64,000 nt of DNA from Mycolicibacter hiberniae (GCF_010729485.1 NZ_AP022609.1:992001-1056000); one strand, 5' to 3'; positions 1 through 9,897 are shown, counted from the first letter of the stretch. Made by a program: numbers and translations. The notes: generated from the letters alone by a model not told the origin.

Positions 1-1
1 C

Positions 2-1357
2 ATCGCCTGGCTGGTGTCGCCGGTCGGTACCCAGGGCACGGTCGAGGGCGTGCTGGCCCTGGCCCTGCCCAGTGCCAAGATCTCCCGGGTCATGACCGCC
101 GACCGCGACTGGGAAGCCGCCGGGCTGGGGCATACGACCGAGACCTATCTGGCCGGTCCGGATGATCTGATGCGTTCGGATTCCCGCATGTTCCTCGAGG
201 ACCCCGACCGGTACCGCCGGGAGGTGGTGGCAGCGGGGACCTCGGAGGCGACGGTGGACCGCGCGCTGCGACTGGGGACCACCACCATCGTCCAGCCGGT
301 CGGGGGTCCGGGATTGCAGGCCGCCCACCGGGGCCAGACCGGCACGCTCACCGCCGGGTACGACTATCTGGGGAACCGGGAGTTGACCGCCTACGCGCCG
401 CTGACGGTGCCCAATTCCGACCTGCAGTGGTCGATCCTGGCGACGCGGGAGTATTCCGAGGCGTACTCCGCTGTGACCGCGTTCAGCAGGAGAGTGGTGC
501 TGGCGACCACCGCGGTCATCTTCGCCATCTGTGTGCTGGCGATGGTGTTCGCCCGGCTTCTCCTGCGACCGATCCGGCGGCTGCAGGAAGCCGCACAGCG
601 GATCAGCGCCGGTGATTACAGTGCCGTGGTGCCGGTCCGGACGGCTGATGAGATCGGAGATCTGACCAGGGCGTTCAACGATATGAGCCACAGCCTGCGC
701 ACCAAGGAGGAGATGCTCACCGCGCAGCGCAGGCAGAACGACGAGCTGATGTTGTCGCTGATGCCCGAACCCCTGGTGCGGCGTTACCGCGGAGGTGAGC
801 AGGCCATCGCCGACGAGCATCACAACGTCAGCATCGTCTACGCCGAGTTGCAGGGTATCGGGCACTTGTCCGCCGAGGTGGGTGCGAGCGAGCTGGTGAC
901 GATCGTCGACGACCTGGTGCGGCAGTTTGATGCCGCGGCCGAAGCCGTTGGCGTCGAGCGAATCCGGACCATGTACAACAGCTATCTCGCCGGCTGCGGG
1001 CTTACCACCCCCCGGCTGGACGGCGTGCACCGCATCGTCGAATTCGCCTGCGAGATGCAGCGCATCGTGGATCGGTTCGCCATCGAATCCGGTTACCGGC
1101 TGAGCCTATGGGCCGGCGTCACCTCCGGAGAGGTCGTCAGTGGCCTGGTGGGTCGGTCCGGCGTCACCTATGACCTGTGGGGATCGGCAGTCAACGATGC
1201 CTACCTGCTGCGCAGGCAAACACCGGATTCCGGGATCTACGTGACCGCCGCGGTGCGCGACATGCTCGGCGACACCGAGGAGTTCGTGCCCGCGGGCAGC
1301 GGTGACGGCGGGGAGCGGGTCTGGAGATTGGCCTCGAGATCGTCCGAGGCGACGTGA
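2..1357 (+). CDS. Membrane class III nucleotidyl cyclase, 5'-truncated by window edge
   Basis: The frame is open at the window edge, so the N-terminus is missing. Counting from the GTG at 14, there is an extracellular sensor-like part (about 1-155), one membrane segment (about 160-185), a HAMP linker (about 185-235, DEIGDLTRAFNDM) and a class III cyclase domain (about 270-430). Key catalytic positions are altered: the first metal Asp is Glu (VYAEL where FADI is usual), the second (GDxY) is Asn (MYNSYLAG), the purine-specifying Lys is Arg (ERIRT) and the transition-state Arg is Leu (VNDAYLL). The YDLWG motif and the Asn of VN remain. Its stop overlaps the next start as GTGA, so the two are probably translated together. 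Order matches Rv2435c-Rv2434c of M. tuberculosis as I recall it. The family is clear; cyclase activity is doubtful. Confidence 0.85.
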   Translation: MAWLVSPVGTQGTVEGVLALALPSAKISRVMTADRDWEAAGLGHTTETYLAGPDDLMRSDSRMFLEDPDRYRREVVAAGTSEATVDRALRLGTTTIVQPVGGPGLQAAHRGQTGTLTAGYDYLGNRELTAYAPLTVPNSDLQWSILATREYSEAYSAVTAFSRRVVLATTAVIFAICVLAMVFARLLLRPIRRLQEAAQRISAGDYSAVVPVRTADEIGDLTRAFNDMSHSLRTKEEMLTAQRRQNDELMLSLMPEPLVRRYRGGEQAIADEHHNVSIVYAELQGIGHLSAEVGASELVTIVDDLVRQFDAAAEAVGVERIRTMYNSYLAGCGLTTPRLDGVHRIVEFACEMQRIVDRFAIESGYRLSLWAGVTSGEVVSGLVGRSGVTYDLWGSAVNDAYLLRRQTPDSGIYVTAAVRDMLGDTEEFVPAGSGDGGERVWRLASRSSEAT

Positions 1358-2733
1358 ACGTCTTCGGTCCGTGGCTGTATTGGGCGATCGGGGTCGGCAT
1401 CGGCTTCCCCGCGGGCCTGATCCTGCTCACCGAATGGCATGGGGCGCTGGCCCGAAGAGACAGCTTTTTGGCCCGGCCCGTAGCGCTGGCCCGCAATTAT
1501 CTGCTGCCCCTGGCGGCGCTGCTGGTGTTGCTGGCGAATGTGGCCGGTGTACCGGCACAGGATCCGACGTTACGGGTCATCTACACCGCGTTCGGCCTGG
1601 TGCTGCTGGTCCTGGTGCTCTCGGTGCTCGACGTCACGGTCTTCCAGAGCGCCCCCACAAGTTCCTGGCGAGGCCGGCTACCGACCATTTTCGTCGACGT
1701 GGCCCGGTTCCTGCTGATCGGTGCGGGGCTGGCCCTGACCCTGTCCCTGGTCTGGGGGGCCAAGATCGGCGGGCTGTTCACCGCGCTGGGCGTGACGTCG
1801 GTGGTCATCGGCCTGATGCTGCAGAACTCGGTCGGCCAGATCGTCTCCGGCCTGTTCATGCTCTTCGAGCAGCCGTTCCGGATCGGGGACTGGTTGTCCA
1901 CGCCCGCCGCGCGCGGCCGCGTCGTCGAGGTGAACTGGCGCGCCGTGCACATCAACACGGCTGAGGGGCTGCAGGTCACACCCAACTCCGTGCTGGCGTC
2001 CACCTCGTTCACCAACATCAGCCGTTCGGGCGGCGAGCACCGGGTGTCGATAACCACGACGTTCGCTGTCGGCGACCCGCCGGACCGGGTATGTGCGCTG
2101 CTGTCGCGCGTTGCCGCCGAACTGCCGCTGAGCACCGGAGCGGCGGATTCGGCGGCCCTGGGTGGCGGCCAGTACCGCACCACGATCGCGGTGGACTCCC
2201 CGCACGACGACAGCGCGGTGCAGGCCACCTTCCTGCGGTGGTTGTGGTACGCCTCCCGCCGCGAGGGACTGCACCTCGACGACGCCGAAGACGATTTCGC
2301 CACGCCCGAGCGCGTCGCCGAGGCGCTGCGCATGGTCGTGGCGCCGGTGCTGCGGCTGACCGACGCCGACCAGCAGGCTCTGGTGCCGCACGCCCGGATG
2401 GTCCGCTACGCCGGCGACGAGCCGCTGCAGCGGGTTGGTCAGGTGCCGACCGCCATGACGTTCCTCACCGACGGCGCAGTCCGGCTCACCGCCGCAGATC
2501 CGGCCGTGCCGGACACCACACTGCGCCGGGGCGGGTTCCTCGGCGTCACCACGCTGACCCGCCAGTCCAGTCAGTTCGACGCGCGCGCATTGCAGGAAGT
2601 GACCGCGGTGGTCATCGACCGCGAGCACATCGAGGATCTGGTGACGGCCAAGCCGCTGCTGTTACAGGAACTGGGCCGCATCATCGATCAGCGACGGCGG
2701 GTGCCGGCCGAAGACCGGGGCCGTTTTACCTGA
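1354..2733 (+). CDS. MscS-type mechanosensitive channel with C-terminal cyclic-nucleotide-binding-like domain
   Basis: 459 aa inner-membrane channel. Hydrophobic segments lie near residues 7-25, 49-65, 73-97 and 112-136. They are followed by the MscS pore helix and beta domain (about 139-230), including the typical run VIGLMLQNSVGQIVSGL. A cNMP-binding-like jelly roll occupies about 330-450. In that domain the usual phosphate-binding Glu and Arg are not evident (GGFLGVTTLTRQSSQFDARA), so nucleotide binding is not assured. The GTG start at 1354 overlaps the cyclase stop (GTGA), which places sensor and channel in one operon. The known family role is release of solutes on membrane tension; gating by a nucleotide from the partner cyclase is inference. 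Confidence 0.87.
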   Translation: MNVFGPWLYWAIGVGIGFPAGLILLTEWHGALARRDSFLARPVALARNYLLPLAALLVLLANVAGVPAQDPTLRVIYTAFGLVLLVLVLSVLDVTVFQSAPTSSWRGRLPTIFVDVARFLLIGAGLALTLSLVWGAKIGGLFTALGVTSVVIGLMLQNSVGQIVSGLFMLFEQPFRIGDWLSTPAARGRVVEVNWRAVHINTAEGLQVTPNSVLASTSFTNISRSGGEHRVSITTTFAVGDPPDRVCALLSRVAAELPLSTGAADSAALGGGQYRTTIAVDSPHDDSAVQATFLRWLWYASRREGLHLDDAEDDFATPERVAEALRMVVAPVLRLTDADQQALVPHARMVRYAGDEPLQRVGQVPTAMTFLTDGAVRLTAADPAVPDTTLRRGGFLGVTTLTRQSSQFDARALQEVTAVVIDREHIEDLVTAKPLLLQELGRIIDQRRRVPAEDRGRFT

Positions 2734-2760
2734 TCGGGCGTTCGCCGATACTCTGGCACG

Positions 2761-4014
2761 ATGAGCGTCCCCGTGCTTCCCGACCTGCGCCAAGAGGTCC
2801 ATGACGCCGCCCGGCGGGCAAGGATCGCCTCGCGCTCCCTCACGGCGTTGTCCACCGCGGCCAAGAACAGTGCGCTGAACGCCGCAGCGGATGCGCTGCT
2901 GGCCCATGCCGATGACATCCTGGCCGCCAACGAGCGTGACGTCGCCGCCGCCCGGGCCGCGGGCACACCCGAGGCCATGCTGGACCGGCTCGCGCTGTCG
3001 AAGTCCCGCGTCGACGGGATCGCCGCGGGGCTGCGTCAGGTAGCCGGTCTGCCCGATCCGGTCGGTGAGGTGTTGCGCGGCTACACCCTGCCCAACGGCC
3101 TGCTCCTGCGTCAGCAGCGCGTCCCACTGGGCGTGGTGGGCATGGTCTACGAGGGTCGGCCCAACGTCACAGTCGACGCATTCGGGCTGACGCTGAAGTC
3201 CGGCAACGCCGCACTGCTGCGCGGCAGTTCCTCGGCAGCCCATTCCAACCAGGCCCTGGTGGATGTGCTGCGCGGCGCGCTGGTGGATGAGGACCTGCCC
3301 GCCGACGCCGTGCAGCTGCTGTCGTCGGCCGACCGCGCCACCGTCACCCACCTGATCCAGGCCCGCGGACTGGTCGACGTGGTGATCCCGCGCGGCGGCG
3401 CGGGCCTGATCGAAGCCGTGGTGCGCGACGCGTTGGTGCCGACCATCGAGACCGGCGTCGGTAACTGCCACGTCTACATCCATGAGGCCGCCGACCTCGA
3501 CGTCGCCGAGCAGGTGTTGCTCAACTCCAAGACCCGCCGGCCCAGCGTCTGCAACGCCGCCGAGACACTGCTGATCGACCAGGCCATCGCCGCCGAGGCG
3601 GTGCCCCGGCTGGTGGATGCGTTGAGCGCCGCCGGGGTAGCGGTGCACGGCGACGCCGACGCAGCCGCCGCCGAAGACCACCTGCGGCGCGAATACCTCG
3701 CGATGGACATCGCGCTGTCGGTGGTCGACGGGCTTGAGGACGCGATCGACCACATCAACGAGTACGGCACCGGCCACACCGAAGCCATCGTCACCACCAA
3801 TATGGCCGCGGCGCAGCGATTCAGCGAGCAGGTCGACGCCGCCGCCGTCATGGTCAACGCCTCGACGGCCTTCACCGACGGCGAACAGTTCGGCTTCGGC
3901 GCCGAGATCGGCATCTCCACCCAGAAACTGCACGCCCGTGGCCCGATGGGCCTGCCGGAGCTGACGTCGACCAAATGGATCGTGTGGGGTGACGGCCACA
4001 CCCGTCCCGCTTAA
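2761..4014 (+). CDS. proA: Gamma-glutamyl phosphate reductase (proline biosynthesis)
   Basis: 417 aa, the usual length of ProA. It carries out the NADPH-dependent reduction of gamma-glutamyl phosphate to glutamate semialdehyde, the second step of proline synthesis, in the cytosol. Family features are the N-terminal Rossmann part with [20 protein letters not shown], the catalytic Cys in [13 protein letters not shown] (about residue 263) and the C-terminal [10 protein letters not shown] and [11 protein letters not shown] motifs. The ATG at 2761 is chosen because it is the first start before the conserved N-terminus. It follows the channel gene after 27 bases and is followed at 15 bases by the MoxR gene, as in Rv2427c-Rv2426c. 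Confidence 0.96.
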   Translation: MSVPVLPDLRQEVHDAARRARIASRSLTALSTAAKNSALNAAADALLAHADDILAANERDVAAARAAGTPEAMLDRLALSKSRVDGIAAGLRQVAGLPDPVGEVLRGYTLPNGLLLRQQRVPLGVVGMVYEGRPNVTVDAFGLTLKSGNAALLRGSSSAAHSNQALVDVLRGALVDEDLPADAVQLLSSADRATVTHLIQARGLVDVVIPRGGAGLIEAVVRDALVPTIETGVGNCHVYIHEAADLDVAEQVLLNSKTRRPSVCNAAETLLIDQAIAAEAVPRLVDALSAAGVAVHGDADAAAAEDHLRREYLAMDIALSVVDGLEDAIDHINEYGTGHTEAIVTTNMAAAQRFSEQVDAAAVMVNASTAFTDGEQFGFGAEIGISTQKLHARGPMGLPELTSTKWIVWGDGHTRPA

Positions 4015-4028
4015 GGAGCCCGCACCGC

Positions 4029-4928
4029 ATGGACAACCCCACCACCCCCGTGCAGCACGCCTCGCTGTTCTCCGACATCGACGACGTGGCGCGCCGGCTG
4101 GCCGAGACCGGCTACCTGGCCGACACCGCCACCACCACCGCGGTGTTCCTCGCCGACCGGCTGGGCAAGCCCCTGCTGGTGGAGGGCCCGGCCGGGGTCG
4201 GCAAAACCGAACTTGCGCGTGCGGTGGCCGCGGCCACCGGCGCCGGGCTGGTGCGGCTGCAGTGCTACGAGGGCGTCGACGAGGCCCGGGCGCTCTATGA
4301 GTGGAACCACGCCAAGCAGATTCTCCGGATCCAGTCCGGCAACACCGCCGGTACGGGCGGCGACTGGGACGACACCAAGGTGGACGTGTTCTCCGAGGAG
4401 TTCTTGTTGTCGCGTCCCCTGCTGACGGCGATCCGGCGTACCGATCCGACGGTGCTGCTGGTGGACGAGACCGACAAGGCCGACATCGAGATCGAGGGCC
4501 TGCTGCTGGAGGTGTTGTCCGACTTCGCGGTCACGGTGCCGGAACTGGGCACCATCACCGCCACGCGCACCCCGTTCACGGTGCTGACCTCCAACGCCAC
4601 CCGGGAACTGTCCGAGGCGCTCAAGCGCCGCTGCCTGTTCCTGCACATCGACTTCCCCGACCCCGACCTGGAACGCCGCATCCTGCTGTCGCGGGTGCCG
4701 GAGCTGCCCGAGCACCTGGCGGCCGAGTTGGTGCGCATCATCGGGGTGCTGCGCGGCATGCAGCTCAAGAAGCTGCCGTCGGTCGCCGAAACCATCGACT
4801 GGGGCCGCACCATCCTGGCCCTGGGCATGGACACCATCGACGACGCCACCGTCGCGGCGACCCTGGGAGTGGTGCTCAAGCACCAATCAGATCAGGTGCG
4901 GGCATCCGGAGAATTGCGACTGAACTGA
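4029..4928 (+). CDS. MoxR-family AAA+ ATPase
   Basis: 299 aa AAA+ ATPase. Walker A is GPAGVGKTE (about residue 55-63) and Walker B is VLLVDETDKAD (about 141-151), with a sensor-1 type VLTSNATREL and an arginine-rich EALKRRCLFLHIDFPD after it, all typical of MoxR proteins. MoxR ATPases act as chaperones, usually with a VWA-domain partner, to insert cofactors or mature complexes. The partner gene starts within the stop codon of this one (TGATG, ATG at 4928). The substrate cannot be told from sequence. SD-like AAGGAG is at 4012-4017, straddling the proA stop. Confidence 0.92.
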   Translation: MDNPTTPVQHASLFSDIDDVARRLAETGYLADTATTTAVFLADRLGKPLLVEGPAGVGKTELARAVAAATGAGLVRLQCYEGVDEARALYEWNHAKQILRIQSGNTAGTGGDWDDTKVDVFSEEFLLSRPLLTAIRRTDPTVLLVDETDKADIEIEGLLLEVLSDFAVTVPELGTITATRTPFTVLTSNATRELSEALKRRCLFLHIDFPDPDLERRILLSRVPELPEHLAAELVRIIGVLRGMQLKKLPSVAETIDWGRTILALGMDTIDDATVAATLGVVLKHQSDQVRASGELRLN

Positions 4929-6367
4929 TGGTGCGCCGCATCCACCCAGCGCAGCCGCTTGCCCCGCACGGGATTCCGGGCCACCTGGTGGGGTTCGTGG
5001 AAGCCCTGCGGGCGCAGGGGATTTCGGTAGGGCCGTCGGAGACCGTCGACGCCGGCCGGGTGCTCACCGTGATCGGGCTGGGGGACCGGGAGGTGTTGCG
5101 GGAGGGTTTGGCCTGCGCGGTGCTGCGCCGACCCGATCACCGCGACACCTACGACGCCATGTTCGACCTGTGGTTTCCCGCCGCCCTGGGCGGGCGCACC
5201 GTGGTGCTGTCCGACGATCCGCAGTCAGCCGATGACCTGCCGCTGCCAGAGGACGCCGAGGACATGCGGGCAATGCTGGTCGACCTGCTGACGGCGAATC
5301 CCGACCTCGCCGACACCGATCCGCGGCTGTCGGCCATGATCGCCGCGATCGTCGGGGCCTACGGGCAGTACCGTTCGAGCCGCGGCCCGTCCTACTCGGC
5401 CTACCAGGCACTCAAGGCGCTGGCGCTCGACGAGCTGGAGGGCAAGCTGCTGGCCGGGCTGCTGGCCCCCTACGGCGAGGAGCCCAGCCCCACTCAGGAA
5501 CAGATCGCCAAGGCGATGGCCGCGCAGCGGATCGCCGCGCTGCGCAAGCTCGTCGACTCCGAGACCAAGCGGCGTACCGCCGAACAGCTGGGACGCGAAC
5601 ACGTGCAGATGTACGGCATCCCGCAACTGAGCGAGAACGTCGAGTTCCTCCGTGCGTCCGGGGAGCAGCTGCGCCAGATGCGACGGGTGGTGGCGCCGTT
5701 GGCGCGGACCCTGGCAACGCGGCTGGCCGCACGCCGGCGGCGCTCCCGCGCCGGCACCATCGACTTGCGCAAGACATTGCGCAAGTCGATGTCCACCGGC
5801 GGGGTTCCGATCGACGTGGTGCTGCGCAAGCCGCGCCCCGCCCGCCCCGAACTGGTGGTGTTGTGCGATGTGTCCGGCTCGGTCGCCGGGTTCAGCCACT
5901 TCACCTTGCTGCTGGTTCACGCGCTGCGCCAACAGTTTTCCCGCGTGCGGGTCTTTGCGTTCATCGACACCACCGACGAGGTCACGCACCTGTTCGGGCC
6001 GGACGCCGACCTGGCGGTGGCCATTCAGCGGATCACACGGGAGTCCGGGGTCTACACCCGCGACGGCCACTCCGATTACGGCAACGCCTTCGTCTCGTTT
6101 GCCGAGAACTATCCCAACGTGGTGTCGCCGCGCAGCGCGCTGCTGGTACTCGGGGACGGACGGACGAACTACCGCGATCCCGGGGTGCAGGTGCTGTCGC
6201 ATCTGGTGACCGCCAGCAGGCACGCGCACTGGCTCAACCCCGAGCCCGAGCATCTTTGGGGCAGCGGCGATTCGGCGATACCGCGCTACCGCGAGGTGAT
6301 CCCCATGCACGAGTGCCGCTCGGCCAAGCAGCTCGCCGGGGTCATCGACGCCCTGCTGCCGGTCTAG
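4928..6367 (+). CDS. VWA-domain (CoxE-like) protein, partner of MoxR ATPase
   Basis: 479 aa. The ATG at 4928 overlaps the MoxR stop and begins MVRRIHPAQP; the open frame extends upstream but only as a shadow of the MoxR gene. An N-terminal helical region (about 1-290) is followed by a von Willebrand A domain with the MIDAS motif DVSGSVAG (about residue 312-319) and later VLGDGRTNY. The domain type (DUF/CoxE) is found in proteins that work with MoxR-type ATPases in maturation of enzymes such as carbon monoxide dehydrogenase. No coxSML genes are in the window, so the client is unknown. It corresponds by position to Rv2425c. Confidence 0.9.
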   Translation: MVRRIHPAQPLAPHGIPGHLVGFVEALRAQGISVGPSETVDAGRVLTVIGLGDREVLREGLACAVLRRPDHRDTYDAMFDLWFPAALGGRTVVLSDDPQSADDLPLPEDAEDMRAMLVDLLTANPDLADTDPRLSAMIAAIVGAYGQYRSSRGPSYSAYQALKALALDELEGKLLAGLLAPYGEEPSPTQEQIAKAMAAQRIAALRKLVDSETKRRTAEQLGREHVQMYGIPQLSENVEFLRASGEQLRQMRRVVAPLARTLATRLAARRRRSRAGTIDLRKTLRKSMSTGGVPIDVVLRKPRPARPELVVLCDVSGSVAGFSHFTLLLVHALRQQFSRVRVFAFIDTTDEVTHLFGPDADLAVAIQRITRESGVYTRDGHSDYGNAFVSFAENYPNVVSPRSALLVLGDGRTNYRDPGVQVLSHLVTASRHAHWLNPEPEHLWGSGDSAIPRYREVIPMHECRSAKQLAGVIDALLPV

Positions 6368-6540
6368 CCCGCTCTGCCCTTTCTGGCGGGTGGAGTAGGC
6401 ACGGCGCCGATTCGAGTAGAAGGGTCGGTCTTCGCCGCAAAACTAGAGTAGATGGTTGCTCTATGAACCCAAGCCACCGGCGAAATAATCTAAGGCGTCT
6501 TAGCGTGTTTTAAGTATCCGGGCAACGGGGAGGTCGTGTG

Positions 6541-6966
6541 ATGGCTGGCAGCCACCGCGTTGCGAAGCAGAATTTCTCACGCAGGGCAAAGGTGCGTTTC
6601 GGTCGCCGGGTCGCCGGTGGCCTTTTCCCTGTCGGCGGCAGTTGTGGTGCCGCCGACATCGGGGATGACGGGGGCACCGGTGGTCCGGTCGCGGCTGGGA
6701 CCGGCTTCGCCGGCGACGGCGCCAAGGGGGGCACCGGCGGAATCGCCGGGTTCGGCACCGGGGGCCCGGGGGGAACGGTGGCACCGGCGGCGCCGGCGTC
6801 AACGCCGCTGATGGCGGCGTTGGCGGCGATGGCGGCGCCGGTGCCACCGGCGGGTCCGGCAGTGGCCGCGGCGGCACCCGGAACCGAGTGCAGCGCAACC
6901 GGTTCCGGCGGCAGTGCCGGTACCACACCGGGCAGCGAGCGCGGCAAGGGCATACCACTGGCTTAA
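6541..6966 (+). pseudogene. PGRS-like glycine-rich reading frame, apparently frameshifted
   Basis: The frame opens with ATG at 6541 (MAGSHRVAKQNFSRRAKV), has an SD-like GGGGAGG at 6527-6533, and continues with a weak signal-like segment, then GDDGGTGG and FGTGGPGG repeats. Near 6770 the Gly-Gly-X pattern leaves this frame. From there to about 6880 it continues in the next frame (GNGGTGGAGVNAADGGVGGDG), after which Gly/Ser-rich coding resumes in the first frame (GSGGSAGTT) to a stop at 6966. An intact PGRS-like protein would not change frame twice. The pattern suggests compensating indels in a decayed gene, or sequencing errors in a GC-rich repeat. No PE domain is present. The function is unknown, and the alternative is non-coding GC-rich sequence. 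Confidence 0.4.
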
Positions 6967-7052
6967 CAGCCGGTGTTGCATACGACCACGGTCGTCGGAG
7001 ATCTGAATCCGGCGGCCGTGGTCGCCGTTGTGGGTGCCGGCGCGGAGGGGCC

Positions 7053-9734
7053 TCAGGTTCCCGCTTGGGGCCGGCTGAGCAGACGGACCAGTTCGTCTCG
7101 ACGCTCGATACCGAGTTTGGCGAATATCCGGTAGAGATGCCCGTCCACCGTACGCACCGAGACGGAGAGCCGATCGGCGATCTTGCGGTTGGACAGGCCG
7201 GCGGCCACCAGGGCAGCGATCTCGCGCTCACGGTCGGTGATCGGTAACGGCTGACTCACCGCCTCGACTGCGGGGGTGTGAATGTCGCCCTGTCCGGCCA
7301 ACCGCCGGGCCCGCGTCGCCGACTCCAACTGCTTGCCCCGTTCACCTGTATGGCCGTACTCAAGGGACGCCTGGGCTGCCGCATCGGCGGCCAGGGCGCT
7401 CGCTCCCATTGCCGCGAATCTGTCCGAGGTGGTGCTGAGCAGGTCGGCGTCGCGGTTGGCGAGGCCGCGCGCATGCGCAGCGACCGCATCCGGCAACGGC
7501 GCGGCCAATGCCTCGGCGAGCTCAGCCAGCCGGTCGGCCTGGGTCCGGTCGCCGAACCGGACGGCGGTGTGCAGCGCGCGCATCTCAACAGCGAGCATCC
7601 CGGAGCGGCGCGCGACCTGGGCGGCCCGCAAGGCGTGCATCCGGCCGTCGGAGATCTGGCTATGCGCCACCCTTTCCCACGCGCGGGCCAGCTCCAGTTC
7701 CGGTAGGAAAACGGCGATCTGCGGCCCGTAGACCGCTTCACAGCGTCGCAGGGCGGCCGAGGCCGCCGTTGCGGCGTTGCCTCGCGCTGCTTGGGCGTGG
7801 GTGGCCCAGGCATTGGCAAGCATCGGCCACAGCTTCGGGGCGGCACTCGACAACACCCGCGCTGAATCCTGAAACAGCGAGCACGCCAGCGGGAGTCGCC
7901 CGCTGGCCAGGTGTACCACACCGGACAGCAGCTTGGCCATCGCATCGGGTTCCGGGATGCCGGCGGCCATCGTGAGATAGCGCTCGGCGACCCGCTCGGC
8001 GGTCGGAAGATCACCCGCGGTGACCAGTGCCATGACCTCGGCGATACCGATGCCGAATCGGACCATTCCCGCGTGACTGTTTGCCGCAGCCTGCAATCCC
8101 GCTTGGGCGATTGTGGCGGTCGCGCCGAACTGTCCCGCTTTGGCCAGCGCGTGCGCGGTCGGAAGAGCGGTCAGGGCTGTGGCGATCGCCGGTACGTGCG
8201 CCTCACACAGCGGCGGCCCGCTCCGGATCGTCGCGGTGATGTCGCCGGTGAAGAACGCGAAAGCCAACTCGAGCGCCTGGACCGTTGCGGCGCTCGCCTC
8301 GGAGCGGGCGCGGTCCCGGACCTCGGCCAGGATGCGGCGGCCGGATTCGGTTTCGCCGCAGTTCCAGAACAGGTTCAGCGCACGTGTGCACGCCCATAGG
8401 ACAAGCGACGTATCGTCGGCACCGTCCAGGCTGACCTGGGCGAGAACCGCCTCCGCGTCCTGGCCCCGGCCCTGCCAGACCAGGACTTCGCCGAGGACCA
8501 GCGCGGCCGGCAGACCCCCGCCACGGTCGAAGGCGAACCGTGCCAGCTCTTCGGCGTGGCGGAGGTTCGACATGGCCGCGGCATCCACCGCCGCGTTGAG
8601 AATCAGGTCCAGGTCGGGTTTCAGATCGCTGTGAATCATGAACTGGGCCATCCGGATTCTGCCGCGCAGGTCGGGTATCTGCAGACGGCTCCCGCTTTCC
8701 TGTAAGTATTTGTTGAACGCCTGGCACAACACGCCGTTGAGCTGGCGCGAACGCGCCACCCCGGCACCTTCGAGCACCGCCTCGCCGAGCAAGGGGTAGG
8801 TCACCTGCGCCACGGTCCCCGCTCCGTCGGAAACCAGTCGGATCAACCGATGATGCTCCAGGGCGGAAACCGCCTCGACCGAGCACAGCTCGCGGAAGAC
8901 CTCCCAGTCCAGCAATTCTGCTGTCGCCAGAATCTGCAGCGCCTCGAGTTCTTTGGGCTTCAGCGCCTGCAGCCGAAACGCAATGAGGTCGGACAGTTCC
9001 TGGTCGGCCTGCAGTGCGCCCTTGATCTGCCAGCCGTCGTCGTCGTGCACCAGGAGGCCGCTTTCCCGGCCGGCCCGCAGAATTCCACCCAAGTACAACG
9101 GATTTCCCGCACTTCGGTTGTGCAAATCGCTGATCATCGCCGGGCTGACGACACCGCCGAGTACGCGGCAGGTCAGTTCGGCGGTCTGTTCGCGGGTGAA
9201 CCGGCCGATGTGCAGGTTCAAAAGCAGCCGTTCTTTGAACAATGCAGTCACGGCATCCAGCAGAGTCGCGCCGGACGGGACCACCACGATCAGTTGTGCG
9301 GTGCGTTCAGCCGCCATCTGATAGACCAGCGTGGCCGACAGTGGATCGAGCAGGTGAGCGTCATCGACAATGACCACCGGGTTGTTCACCGCGGCAATGT
9401 TCTTGTGCGCCACCTGTAACATCGCTGCCGGTTCGGGGGCCATATCGACGGTCACTGATCGGGAGAACGCCCCCAGCGGTACGTCGCGGCCCGTCTGGGT
9501 GCCCAGCACAGACCGCACATTGCGCCCGGTTTCGGCCAGCCGCGCACCGAGCGCACGGGCCAGAGTCGATTTGCCCACTCCGCTTTCGCCTACCAACCCG
9601 ACGCCCCGATACTCCGAATCGGGACCGAGCGTCGCCAGCCCTAGGCGCATTTCATCGTCGCGGCCGACCAGTGGCCACGCAGAACCCGCATCCCCCCGTG
9701 CACGCAAAAGTTTCCCGACCTCCCCCCCGGACAC
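7053..9734 (-). CDS. Large LuxR-family transcriptional regulator with AAA ATPase domain (LAL type)
   Basis: 893 aa with three parts. The N-terminal AAA/ATPase domain has Walker A GESGVGKST (about residues 49-57) and Walker B VVIVDDAHLLDP (about 119-130). A long helical TPR-like middle (about 330-800) follows. The C-terminal LuxR helix-turn-helix contains LPITDREREIAALVAAGLSN and KIADRLSVSVRTVDGHLYRI. This is the architecture of LAL or MalT-like regulators, which bind ATP and a small inducer. The annotated start is a GTG at 9734; a TTG about ten codons in is better spaced behind a GGGGGGGAGG tract, so the start is uncertain. The methyltransferase gene upstream on the same strand is separated by 163 bases. 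The target genes are unknown. Confidence 0.9.
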   Translation of the reverse strand: MSGGEVGKLLRARGDAGSAWPLVGRDDEMRLGLATLGPDSEYRGVGLVGESGVGKSTLARALGARLAETGRNVRSVLGTQTGRDVPLGAFSRSVTVDMAPEPAAMLQVAHKNIAAVNNPVVIVDDAHLLDPLSATLVYQMAAERTAQLIVVVPSGATLLDAVTALFKERLLLNLHIGRFTREQTAELTCRVLGGVVSPAMISDLHNRSAGNPLYLGGILRAGRESGLLVHDDDGWQIKGALQADQELSDLIAFRLQALKPKELEALQILATAELLDWEVFRELCSVEAVSALEHHRLIRLVSDGAGTVAQVTYPLLGEAVLEGAGVARSRQLNGVLCQAFNKYLQESGSRLQIPDLRGRIRMAQFMIHSDLKPDLDLILNAAVDAAAMSNLRHAEELARFAFDRGGGLPAALVLGEVLVWQGRGQDAEAVLAQVSLDGADDTSLVLWACTRALNLFWNCGETESGRRILAEVRDRARSEASAATVQALELAFAFFTGDITATIRSGPPLCEAHVPAIATALTALPTAHALAKAGQFGATATIAQAGLQAAANSHAGMVRFGIGIAEVMALVTAGDLPTAERVAERYLTMAAGIPEPDAMAKLLSGVVHLASGRLPLACSLFQDSARVLSSAAPKLWPMLANAWATHAQAARGNAATAASAALRRCEAVYGPQIAVFLPELELARAWERVAHSQISDGRMHALRAAQVARRSGMLAVEMRALHTAVRFGDRTQADRLAELAEALAAPLPDAVAAHARGLANRDADLLSTTSDRFAAMGASALAADAAAQASLEYGHTGERGKQLESATRARRLAGQGDIHTPAVEAVSQPLPITDREREIAALVAAGLSNRKIADRLSVSVRTVDGHLYRIFAKLGIERRDELVRLLSRPQAGT

Positions 9735-9897
9735 CCGCGTGCATCCAAATCTACGCCGAGGTACCAGGGGGTGTATAGGTTACCGAACTACCGAACAAAG
9801 GTTGACGATCGCGTAAAAAGGCTTGTGGGACAGCCGGAAAGCGGCTCTGTGAGTGTCCGCGATGAGTGGCCCCACTCCGGCGCCGGCCGGACTCCGC

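Noticed and set aside
2662..3999. 445-codon open frame on - opposite proA
   Set aside because: Antisense shadow of proA; composition is typical of a third-position frame.
6463..6513. 16-codon ORF MNPSHRRNNLRRLSVF
   Set aside because: Too short, no SD and no cluster of codons such as Cys that would suggest an attenuator.
6510..6953. Proline-rich 147-codon frame on - opposite the PGRS-like region
   Set aside because: PP repeats are the complement of GG codons; it has no start signal and the + strand pattern explains it.
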